Of a stretch of DNA of 64,000 nt, positions 36,501 to 46,700 are shown piece after piece. The stretch's first letter is position 1. The number at the start of each line of letters is the position of its first letter. The DNA is taken from assembly GCA_959347315.1 (NCBI GenBank), contig OY365811.1, positions 38,903,770 through 38,967,769 on the forward strand. The letters are read 5' to 3'. The notes beneath the pieces were generated by a model, which was given only the letters and a program-made list of their open reading frames with translations, had not been told where the DNA came from and searched no databases. The translations under genes and the position numbers were made by a program. The stretch comes from Bimastos eiseni. Taxonomy: Eukaryota; Annelida; Clitellata; Crassiclitellata; Lumbricidae.

Positions 36501-39500
36501 TCCTCCACTATAAGTTTTGTCAGAGGCAGTTGAGTGCTAAAGAGTTATATAAACCATAAAAACTTTAGTTTTACTCTTAAGCTTTAATAGCAACAATTTG
36601 AGATGCATGTATCTGTAAAGCCAATGGCTTATCAAATGGCAGTTTCTGCCTTGTCATGACTTAAAACCGCTGTCAGAGTACATCCGGCCGAAGTGAAGGA
36701 AACGAAGTCACCAGCAATTCATAGCAACAGATACATCTTCTGGAGGTTAGTTTGATGGGAGTGTTCCTCTTCTAATCCAGCTCTTGATCAGCCACCTGAG
36801 CAGCTGCCATTTCGAGACTTGACTTATTGATATCCTCTTCTAATCAAGAATGTGCCCAATGCAAACTACGCTTCTTCTAATCCAGCTCAGGTTCTAGTCA
36901 CTTAAACATCTGCCAGTTCGAGACATGACTTATTGGTATCAGATGCAAAACTCCTCCCCTCCTCCTCTGCAACGGACACCAATGCTTAGCCAATGTCACG
37001 CCGTAGTGTCTGCCATTTCCAGACATGACTTCCGGCGTCGAACACTCAAGATGTCCGACGTCCACGGCTCGATAATAAAACACGACATTATAAGCCACGA
37101 CTGAACTTAACCCGCCGGTCTAATGACACAGCAGGGACGACGAAAATAATTTCTCCCTTACACAGTCAGCCCCATTTCTTCGGCAATAAGCGGTCAACGC
37201 AGATTTATGGCACGAGCAATATGCACGGACGATGGGAACGCAAAAATATACAATTTCCGTTGGTTCACAAATGCGTCTGTCGCTGACCTGCGGACTCTGG
37301 CAGAATTTATTTACAAAAACGCATTTATTATTTATGGTTCGTTTGCTGTTTGGTCAGTTCTAAAATAATTTAGAAGCCAATTTGGACTTTTGTGCGGTGG
37401 AGTATGGTGCTATACTGCTCACAAGGATGTCCTGTGTCGAGAGTTAGTGGCCCTCTAGTGAATGATAGAACCTTAAACAACGATTTGACAATCATTGTGT
37501 TGAGATGTTTATTTCAGCCGCGACAGACAGGCAGACACTGGCTGAAAGAAATGCACATTGAAAGGTAGGCAGACATACATTGGCAGACACAAACACACAT
37601 AGGACAGCAGTCAAGCACGCAGAAATAGAGATACAAATAAACAGAAACATATAGATGACAGCAGAAGACAGACACATGGACACAGATAGGCAGGTACACA
37701 GACAGAGGCAGGGACACTGAGGCAGAGTGAGACATACAGAGGCACAGCTAGACAGTGACAGGGAAACCAAAGTTCTGACATTGACACAAAATAACAGAAG
37801 TATTGTGAGCTAACTCTGAAGCAGCAGTGGGTATGAACTGCTTGCGACATCGCTTTATTAGCCTCAGAATATGAGGGTAGGTCTATTCTTCTCCCACACT
37901 GGCACTGCCAGCAGTATATGGAATAGCCTACTGAATTCGAAGCAGAATTTGGAATTTGTCAGGTTCTCAAGTGAATCAGACAATTTGATACATCCTCTGG
38001 GAGGAATTTGAATACCCTCAAAGTTGACTGTCAAATTCGATAGCCACAAGACCAACAAAAAACATGTTTCAACTGTAATGGAACATTTATGAAAGCACCA
38101 CGCAATGGTTATTCAGATAGTTCCCGGTCCAAATCAGAGCCATCACCCACGAATAAAATGGACTTGGGCGCCTCTGGAACTGTGGAAGAGAAAGACTGTA
38201 TAGGTAAAGTCGCAATTCCTGCGAAACAGGTTATTAAAAGAGTCAAATTTAATGTAAGACACCTATGCAAGGCGCCTATCCCGTTATACTTCGAATTGAA
38301 CAAATGCTGCCGCCTAGCGAATGAAGGACTAATCTTATGGGGGTAATGAGAATCGATTTTACTTCCTACTACTCTTCACACCAGTGTTTTATCCATTAAT
38401 CTATGGCCCCATAGCCTAACAATTGATGAAATCCTCTGACATACCTTAAGGAATGCACTGGAATCTGTATAGACTTCCTCTTTATCAACATCATCCCCCT
38501 GACAAACCAAAAATAAAACCAATTACTCCGCATCAAAATACAATAATGCTACTTGTTAAAAAGAACTGCTTCAGCTTATAATGGGGAATATGATAAAAGA
38601 TACGTTTCAAAATAGCATGACACATTCGAAATTCAGTCTTTCAAATTGCTGTTTGAAACATTCTATCGCTATGTGACATCAAGGTATCTGAGTATGTATC
38701 TTGAAGGGGTGCTAAATAAATGTTCAAAATGAATAAGTAAAACTTCATAGTTTCACAGCAAGATTCAAAACAATGCATAGTGCAGACCTAAGGTTCCAAC
38801 TCCTTTAATGTTTTAATTAAAATACCCAGACTTTCCAGATAAACTGTGAAACAATTCCAGATACACCTATTAATGAAAGTTTTAACAATAAAACTATCTT
38901 TTTTTAACTGGTGCCACTACACTGGTCCCTTTCCACCAATTCTTTAATAATGTTCAGTTAAAAAATGTGTCAGTTTCTCAGGCACAGCTAGTATAAAATT
39001 ACTGAATATAGTCTGAAACTATAGTTTGAACACAACATTTAAACTGCAGCTAAGACTTTGTTGTGTATAATAGTTCTCCAGCAATGGTGCTATATCAATT
39101 TTCAATTACAATTACAATGGAGACTGTTGTCCACTGTAAAACAACTGAACAAGCATAAAACGGGATGATGTTTGAACGAGGTTGGTCTTACTTTGTCAGC
39201 GGTTGTGGGTTCGGTTACGCTCAGGCCAATAGGTCGATCAGCCTCGATCGTTCGAAACTTGGGGACAATCCCATCTTCATCCGGTTGACAACTGAACAAA
39301 GAAGAAGCGAACGTTGAAGATAAACCGGATGCTTTAAGATCGAGGGCTAGTCATCTAATTTTTCTTGGCCTTGGGATATGCTAGCACGTGGCCTCTCCTC
39401 AACTTCACTGTATGATCCTCATCGACATTATACAATACTCAATAAATTGCAGAGTTCACTCACTTTTGAGGTGCACGATGGTCTAGTGGTTAGCATGCAG

Positions 39501-42500
39501 ACTGTCTAATGAGAGGTCGGGAGTTCAAATCCCTACCTCGACAGATATAAAAATGTCGAAATTTCTACCCCACCTCTGGCCTCTGGTCAACTCAGCTATG
39601 ATGAGTACACTGAATCTGAGTATTTGGATGCACTATTTGCCAGATCCGGGTACGAACCAAATAGCAGTGGCAACTCTGGCCCATCGAGTACCATTGAAGC
39701 TTAAAATTTGTTACTTTCGTCATTTTCGCGAAATGAAAAATTAGCAATATAAATGTTTGCACGTGTAATAAGGTTTTAAATTTTGATGTTAGCTTTTAGA
39801 TTGTTAAATGTTTATAAAAAATTATTTATTAAAAAAATTTATTTTTAGCTATTTGTGTGTGTAATTTTTGCCGAGGCGATTATTTCCGAATATACCCGAA
39901 AAACGGGATGTTTGGCCGAGGCGAAGGTCCAAGACGATTTCCGGTTATGCCATAATTTTAAGCTTAGAGCTCTGCCAATTGCCATTCTCTGCACACCACG
40001 TCAATTCTCTAGCACGTTGAACTGTATAACAAAGTTTTGCAGATGATTAATTTATTTCAAAAGGTTTTCAGACTTACAGGAGTCGCTTCAGGGCCTTTCT
40101 GTCTTCTTGCTCTGATTTGCTGTTGAGCAGCGAATGCAGGCGTTCGACAGGTACATTAAACTGTATCCAGAAAATTAACAAAAGTTAACAACTATTTCTA
40201 TCTATATAAATAACAAGAAAATTCTGTGTGTGTCTCTCTGTCCGATGATGCACTTGCACAGTTCTAGAGCTATTGACTCGAAACCTACACCGTTTGCTCG
40301 GGGAACACCTGGGACACGCAGCAGAGGGGGTTGGTGAATCCCGTGGCCACCCTCTTCCTGGTCTCCAGGGCCAAAAACCTGTCTCAGGACCCCCAAGGAA
40401 ATTTTCCTTCTCAGTCGCCAGGAGCGTGTCAACGAAACACGTGCTCCACGATATATCTGTCTGCCACACCTCTTCTTTTTTTACACTGTCATGAATTTAT
40501 GGACGGTTTGGGAGAGATTGTACAGGTAGCAGGTATACAGTCGTTCTGTTCGTTTATGCATTTGCACAGTTTTAGAGCTATTGACTCAAAACCTTCGCCG
40601 TTCGCTCGGGAAACCTCTGGGACACCCAGTAGAGGGGTTGGTGAACCCCCGCGGCCGCTGTCTTCCTGCTCTCCAAGGCCAAAAACCTATCTCAACCCAT
40701 GCAACATCGGGTTCCCCCATCAAGTAAGACAATATTTCTACAATGTTATGATCCATACACAAATGATGCAATCAAATATGTCTTTAACCTCACTCTTGAA
40801 TATTATTTTGTTGACACAAGATTCAGAAAATGGAATTTAAATGTTAATAATCCAGATCTTCCAAACAACTTAAAAACTGGCGAATTTGGATTCAGAATAG
40901 GCGACAGCAGTACTGCCTAAAAAGAACTGCTTGGCGGGGGTCATGCCGCTTTCTATATAAATGGAGAAACAATCCAATTATACATGACAATGACTATTAT
41001 GGACATGCATTTAGCATCAGAGGTTTAAAGTTTTATGCAATATACAGTATCTGGGCTTTGGCCAGAACGAAACTGGTAGACGCACCATGATTGGCTGCTT
41101 TAAATAGCACACAGGTTATAAATCACGGTAGGTTGGATTGATGAAAAGAATTCTGAACTAACTTGAAGCCAGATTAATTAAAAGAATTCTTGCTGAAGCA
41201 ACAATTCATGGCTGCATTCGACCTTATAACGACAATTGATAACCCTAAACCCGACTCTGTACGACCCTCATGACTCACGAGGTCCAACTAGACCATAGAC
41301 CATTAACTGACCCTGGGACGCAAATATCATAGAAAACAAACGAATTGCAAATGTTAGAATTCCTTTCATTGACCATATGGAAAGGAATAAGAGACGATAT
41401 AAACATCGTATCAAACACAACCTTCGGGTATAAGTATTCATTGTCAACCTGAAGCAAATCAATCTCAAAGCAGAACCAATGGCATAAAATAATAAACCCG
41501 ATATAAAATGTATGCCATACTATGCTTGAGCGGTTCATGTTATCCAAACGGCGGGGTTTATCCAAATCACCGAAACTGGTGAAAATACAAAATTGATCAA
41601 ATTCTTGAAAAAATTTACTAGGTGTTCAAAACCATGAATTATTATGTGCATAATAATGTGCAGAATTAAATATTTAAAAATATCCTCTTAACACGTTGAC
41701 CGCTAGAGACATGTATACACGTCCCATAACACGTGTAATTACATACAAAGTTCTAGATTAACATAAATACGTTTGTCATGAGCTTAGAAAATAGATTTTA
41801 GGAATCCGATTAAATTCTGTTTCGGAAATTGGGGTTTCAAGGATTCACAACGCACACACCGGCCATGCCTACTTCTGCATCCTTTAGAAGCTTCCCACAA
41901 ATGCCATTTCTACATCGTCCTGAGCCTTGACGAATATCCGGATGTGCATCATCTTCCACCGAGGGACTACTCGTCGACATCGTCACCGTGTCTGCAAGCG
42001 CTGTTGGCATTAGTCACTCTACCCAATAGACGCAGCTTGGCGAAGAGGTTCTGAACATCCAAGCCATCTGTCGTGCTTTTACGTGGGCCCACCACTGGTG
42101 ACTCTTTTCAGCTTACTGAGCATAGTTTGCTAACCGATGTTTTCATTCATTCATAATGACATTAAACATCATTCAGGAAAGCACATAGTAGATAGCCTGA
42201 AGGGGCACCACATAAATGCTCGATTACATTATATTATAAACCCTGATTTCATTACCAGCATTATTTTCATTAGAACGCAAATAATAGCATGCGCTCATTA
42301 AATTCAAACTGACATACTGTAGTATGATTACAGGTGAAAGTATGAGCAGATGATCACAAGACATAGCTATGACAGGAGAATAATAATTTAACTGTACTGA
42401 TGGCATTCATTTTACGGATAAATCATCTTCTGCGACCGAAAGTTCGACCGCAATGCAAACGAAAATGTTACTTCAGCCGCCTAACGTATACAAAACTTGT

Positions 42501-42849
42501 GAAGTGAAGACCTATGCGCACGCACAACCTTTAGCGCCTGCGCACTGTTAGAAACACTTAAGAAGTGTAATACGCACCGTGAGGGTCGATAAGGGTCAGG
42601 TTCCTATAACATCGTGAGGGTCTGTTAGGGTCAAGTTAGGCTTCGTGAGGGTTGTTTGGGGTCAGGGCTAGAGTTAGTGCCATTTTAAGACATATGCAAA
42701 GAACTTTCGGCCGCAGAAGTTATTTTTTCGAGCGTTGAGAAGCCAAACTTTCGGCCGCAGAAGATCCACGCTTATTGTTTAACCTGTTGAGCTAAAAGCT
42801 CTCTTCTCATCTTAGAGCGTTCTTTCATTGTTTTCAGTATTTCTTCCAT
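26334..42849 (-). CDS. METTL14: METTL14, m6A methyltransferase non-catalytic subunit
   Basis: Ten exons join in frame to 471 residues: 42849-42784, 40160-40078, 39291-39192, 38498-38445, 32848-32761, 31309-31219, 30097-29959, 29395-29303, 27446-27330, 26918-26334. All introns are GT-AG and phases agree. The protein begins with a charged helix ending MRRELLAQQ. It continues with [19 protein letters not shown] and the methyltransferase-like domain, with [13 protein letters not shown] (EPPL at 185-188), [47 protein letters not shown] and IRPGWLTVG. It ends in PPPK plus an Arg/Gly/Pro tail. METTL14 pairs with METTL3 in the nucleus, holds RNA and completes the writer that methylates adenosine in mRNA; EPPL replaces the catalytic DPPW of METTL3. 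Exons 2-4 (residues 23-101) are the least conserved and were placed by splice sites and phase. An in-frame TAA precedes the first ATG. Confidence 0.95.
26925..27240 (+). repeat. 30-base tandem repeat in METTL14 intron 9
   Basis: A 30-base unit resembling ACCACTGCTCCTCAAAGAAC plus AAAGAACAAG is repeated about ten times with divergence. It starts only a few bases beyond the acceptor site of the last METTL14 exon. The period is a multiple of three, so a frame stays open through it on both strands. There is no evidence that it is coding. Confidence 0.85.
28680..28975 (+). repeat. AAGTAGGCAAGC-type tandem repeat
   Basis: Units of 8 and 12 bases built from AAGTAGG and CAAGCAAGTAGGGAAT alternate for about 300 bases within METTL14 intron 8. 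The Ser/Arg-rich frame on the plus strand and Leu/Tyr-rich frame on the minus strand are compositional. Confidence 0.85.
29041..29108 (+). repeat. tRNA-like sequence, SINE head candidate
   Basis: An A-box-like GCTGAATGGTTAGAG is followed 34 bases later by GGTTTGAGGTCCC, close to the polymerase III B-box consensus GGTTCGANTCC. There is no clean cloverleaf or acceptor stem, so this is a tRNA-derived repeat head and not a working tRNA gene. Confidence 0.45.
29166..29252. repeat. Perfect 38-bp inverted repeat with 11-base loop
   Basis: Left arm 29166-29203 and right arm 29215-29252 are exact reverse complements, for example ACCTTGTCTGCCCATCT against AGATGGGCAGACAAGGT. The loop is ATTGTACCTTT. 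It lies in METTL14 intron 8, 50 bases from exon 8, so a nascent transcript could fold into a long perfect hairpin. Confidence 0.95.
30474..30560 (+). repeat. (ATT)n/(ATC)n microsatellite in METTL14 intron 6
   Basis: (ATT)n at about 30476-30510 passes into CATCATCACC and further ATTATT units. It is intronic and not coding. Confidence 0.9.
31440..31965 (+). repeat. AAT/AGT degenerate microsatellites in METTL14 intron 5
   Basis: Two blocks, 31440-31655 and 31820-31965, of AATAATAAT with AGTAAT and GCAATACT interruptions. The second contains an almost exact copy of a stretch of the first (AACAATAGTAATAATAGC), which suggests slippage or local duplication. Confidence 0.85.
32937..33330 (+). repeat. 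SINE-like body, copy 1, in METTL14 intron 4
   Basis: About 390 bases match 39603-39965. Landmarks are GAGTATTTGGATGCA, GATCCGGGTACGA, CAACTCTGGCCC, TAGATTGTTAAATGTTTATAAAAA-like sequence, TGTGTGTGTAAT, TTTGCCGAGGC and CCGGTTATGCC. The tRNA-like head found with the other copy is absent, so this one is 5'-truncated, as expected of retrotransposed SINEs. Confidence 0.8.
33340..38440. other. METTL14 intron 4 contents
   Basis: A 5.6-kb intron. It contains a (CA)n tract with regular AGTGT interruptions (33858-33952), a tRNA-like fragment near 34474-34540, a run of C at 35838-35847, CACCATCA repeats (36355-36410) and a degenerate GACAGACA region (37514-37770). Open frames such as the one at 38089-38346 (+) lack motifs and are not supported as genes. 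Confidence 0.6.
34474..34540 (+). repeat. tRNA-like fragment in METTL14 intron 4
   Basis: TAGCACTGGCTAAGACACTGG followed by GAATTTGATTCCAAC resembles a decayed A box and B box at tRNA spacing. It is weak evidence for another SINE head; no body match was found next to it. Confidence 0.35.
39470..39965 (+). repeat. tRNA-headed SINE-like element, copy 2, intron 2
   Basis: The head (39470-39543) has TGGTCTAGTGGTTAG (A box, as in tRNA-Glu) and GAGTTCAAATCCC (B box) at tRNA spacing. It is followed by a body of about 420 bases shared with 32937-33330. Head plus body plus 5' truncation of the other copy is the structure of a tRNA-derived SINE, although about 490 bases is at the long end for one. Confidence 0.75.
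40221..40695 (+). repeat. 145-base unit duplicated at 308-base spacing
   Basis: Unit one (about 40241-40385) and unit two (about 40549-40690) share GCACAGTTYTAGAGCTATTGACTC, CCGTTYGCTCGG, CACCTGGGACAC-like and GGCCAAAAACCT words. They lie just upstream of METTL14 exon 2 in intron 1. The preceding TATATAAATAACAAGAAAATTCTGTGTG may be the edge of a mobile element, but I cannot name it. Confidence 0.7.
40700..42780. other. METTL14 intron 1, remaining part
   Basis: Mostly unique. Between 41127 and 41200 it holds GGATTGATGAAAAGAATTCT units of the same family that builds the foldback element at 62148-62769. GTGAGGGTC words repeat at 42580-42660. No gene is seen. Confidence 0.5.
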
Positions 42850-43703
42850 TTCAAGAATGTCGTGTTAAAATTATCTTTAAAAGCTGCCTGTTTGAATAAA
42901 CGAAATCTGATATATTTCTATTCATTAATAGACTACAACATTGTGTAATTTAGGTAAACCACAGATAATATACTGTTGTGATGATGCAACACAAGCAGCT
43001 AAGCATTGATGCAAAACTCAGACCCTCCCATCAAAGTAAATAAATTATCTAAGTTTCTTCCTTTGCAATTAAATTATTGAACCTAATTCGAATCATGATT
43101 TGCTTGTCGTCTTTTTCTCTACATAATTAATTGCAAGGAGATTCCGCACTGGTTAACGTAGACCTATGTTGGCGGCCAACATTCGAGTTGTTTCTGATCT
43201 TAAAATTAAAATGTAATGTGAAAACCACTAGTTTTGGCTATGTTATAAGCTTTAAACCTTTACCGCTGCTATGTTTTACACTTTTATTTGAGAGATGAAT
43301 TAGACAAAAAAATGCTAGGCATATATCAGAATTGGAGCTGAAATCAAAGATTGTAGAGTCTTTGCTGAAATTATTTCAGGATTATAATTAAAACTGAAAT
43401 TATTTCCTAACTGGAATTCGAACTGAAATGATATAAGAACTATAGACATAGGCTACCTAACTGCCAGATACTAACTAATCACTCACCATACTTATCTGTC
43501 TGATTTTAAATGTGAAGGCGTTATATAATAAACCGTAGCTACAAAGAACACGTACAACGAACGCATTATATTCTGGTTGAGATGCAGAGATATGTGATAG
43601 ATGAAATGCTATAATTTTCCGATTAATCTTGGAATCATTGTTAGGACTTTAAAGGAGTTGGACAGACCTTTGATTACCGTCTGCGAATACCTTAATCGAA
43701 ATA
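42850..43703. promoter_or_regulatory. Shared METTL14/WBP11 5' region
   Basis: The two start codons diverge and are 854 bases apart, so both promoters and 5' UTRs must lie in this interval unless there are distant 5' exons. No TATA box at a fixed place stands out. A symmetric GTTGGCGGCCAAC lies at 43169-43181. That the region drives both genes is inferred from the arrangement alone. Confidence 0.6.
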
Positions 43704-46700
43704 ATGGGGCGACGTTCTATCAACACCACGAAAAGTGGGAAATATATGAACCCCACGGATCAAGCCCGTAAGTACGAAATTGAAAATGTCCCTTCTCTTT
43801 AATTATTGTACGAAACCTGTTTCTTGTTGCATACTTAATTTACTAACTAACAGGTTGTGCTTAGTGTTTTGCAGCAGTTGGCAGATGCTAATGAGTACAG
43901 ATCTTATACAAATATCACGGTGTTTGTTACCAATACCAAGTGCACACTCGGCTGTACGTTAGAACATAGAGGACAAATTGTCGTAAATGACGATCGATCA
44001 ATCAATCAATGAACCTTAATGTAGGGTCCCTTCAAAATATCTACTCAGAGGCGCTCCCGGTCTGACTTCGGGTTAAAGGATTGTTTTCAGTAATGAGTAG
44101 AATGCAGATCAGGTTTTGGGCAAAATGTGAAGGCTCTTGGGGTAGCTTAAATAAAGGTATGCAAGGTAAAGGATGTGCACAATGTGTTGTCACAGAATTA
44201 CTCAGAGGATACTTAAACCTATACTCTGTGGTACAGCAAAGTGCTCGTAAAATTCAGCTACTATGCTCTACATTATTGATTATCGTGCCTCCACCCTCAC
44301 TGTGGTAGATAATAGTTATCTTCATTGTGTCTGTTTTCTTCATATAGGAAAAGAAGCACGAAAGCGAGAACTGAAAAAGGTGCTGCTTCGTACTGTTCTG
44401 AATCTTGTACTTTTTAAAGGTTTTAGTTTATTGCGATTATGATCTTAAGTGTCCAGCATGTTGCATGAACTATGTACTATGTATGCTGAATCTGCAGTCT
44501 TTAACGCAGATCCAGCGACCCGTGCATATAAATTGATGGCAAGTTTTGTAAGTAAAAAAATTGACAACCTTTCTCCTTATCGACTTCTGGTTCTTATTCA
44601 GAAATCAGTCCGTGAAAGTCTATCTTTACTGCCTGGCTGCTCACCTTTGATGGGTTTATTTGCTGTTTTGTTAGCTTATTAACTGTATTAAGTCATGGTT
44701 TAATGTACCAATGATGTAAGATCAATGTGTTTCTACACGGGCTACTGACTTCTGAAGTTGACTATTCATTATATTAAAGCTGGGTAGAATGCAGGATCAA
44801 AGTGCTTATTTGCATCATTGATGTCATATGTTAGTAAAACAGCTGAATGGGATTTTATGCTACAGAACAAGAAACAGCGAATGATGGTTCGCATGGCTGT
44901 CCTCAAGGGCAAAGATCCACGATTGCTTCTTGAAGAAATGGAGAACATTGATCTCATGGGTATGTATAATGTATAAATGTAAAAATTTCAATGTTAACAC
45001 TACTGAGTTCACCCACTGTTATTCCTCTGTCAGCTGATCAACACACAAACACTTCTTAGATCAAACAATTTATTTGAAGCTATTTGCGGTTGTTATATTT
45101 CAGTGTCTCAACTTTCTTACTCGCGCCTGTGTAAATTTCAGGCTGTGAAGGGCAGGAGATGAATCCAAACTAGATGCGGCCGGCATCGCGTTGTGGAAAC
45201 AGCAGTCATCGCTGTTGATGAAAATAAGGAGTTCAGAAATAGTGGAAATTTTGTATGCAGCGGCAAAACTTTAATGTAAAGTATATTTTAGCAGTGAATT
45301 TCTCATCTTGATTTTTATGCCTATGCTGTGCTGACTGTTGACAGAATATGATCCCAGTCAGCCGCCACAGCTCAACGAGCGAGTGCTCAAGGATAAGAGA
45401 CGGAAGCTGAAGGAGACGTTCGATCGGGTCATGCATATGTATGTAAGTATCTCAATCAATAAATCAATCTTATGTAAGGATCTCAATCAATCAATCAACC
45501 TTATGTCTGTAAGTATCTCAATCAGTCAATCAAGACTTATGTAGTACCCTTCAAGGCTCCTACTCAGAGGTGCTCCTGGCCTAGGCCAAGTGGAGGAAGG
45601 TAAGCCAAAGCGGTATCTTTCTTTTGAATTTCTTTTTTCTGAATTTTGTGGGTTTCTTCATTTGCCTCTCCTTGGAATACTTTAGAATTAATTTTTTAGT
45701 TTCTAAGATATTGTTTTATTTTTGTGTATCCTGCCAATGATGTTTAAGGGTTAATCTAGTATAGTTCAAAGGCATCTATAGTGACAGTATAAATAAATAA
45801 ATATTCATATTATGTGAAAAGGAACCCAAGTGTTGTGTCTAACTGATAAGCATTTATCTAATTATTTAAATTTTCTCCAAATGCTTAGAGTCTTAGTTGT
45901 GTATAAGACATTGCTGAATCTTCACCCAGTTCCAAGACATGGCTACAGTTGAGTTTTCAAGTAATCTATTTAGCTATTGATCATAAACCTTGAGTTTGGT
46001 TTCTTTAAACTGTTGCTACAAATGGTCCTGTGAATTTCAATCATGCTGGTTGAAATTTATTTGTGTAACTAACGAAGTTTGTTAAGCAACGGCAGTGAAT
46101 TTTCTCTTTCTGCAGGAAAAAGAAGACCCTGAATTTGCAATGGAACTACGGAAAATGGAAGTGGAATACGAGAAGAAGCGCCTTCAGCGACAGATCTACT
46201 ACGGTTAGTCAGGATCTACAACATTATATTCAGTAGGGAAATATTTCATGGAGACAGCAGTGATGTAATGGGTCTGAATCTTGTGAACTATTATAAATGC
46301 CTAAGGGTTATTTTTTCAGTTGTTTATTGTGTAGGTTATTGATGATATCTGGTTGACATCTAAGTTGAACTATAAGCATGTTTTGGCATTTAATTAGGTC
46401 AGTTTAAATCTGGTTAATGCAAGATTTGGCCAGGTTTAGTCTGTTACTACATTGGCCTATAATTAGGTCAGGTCAGGTGGCATCTAGTTAATGCAGGACT
46501 TACATCACTGGCTTATGATTAGGTCAAAATAGTAGCTGTATTTGTATTAATTAGGTCAAGTAAAAATAGATAATATAATGTTTGTAATGGATGTTTTAAT
46601 GGATGCTCTATGATTGTTAAAGGCATTGTGTTGTTTAAATTTCTGCAGAGCAAGTGAAGAACGCAGAACGAGTGAAGTTGGAGCAAATCCCTCTGCCTGA

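Noticed and set aside
38089..38346. 85-codon frame on the plus strand inside METTL14 intron 4
   Set aside because: No family motif and no supporting splice structure; looks like chance.
39470..39543. Functional tRNA-Glu gene
   Set aside because: A and B boxes are present, but the acceptor and anticodon stems do not pair properly and a SINE body follows.
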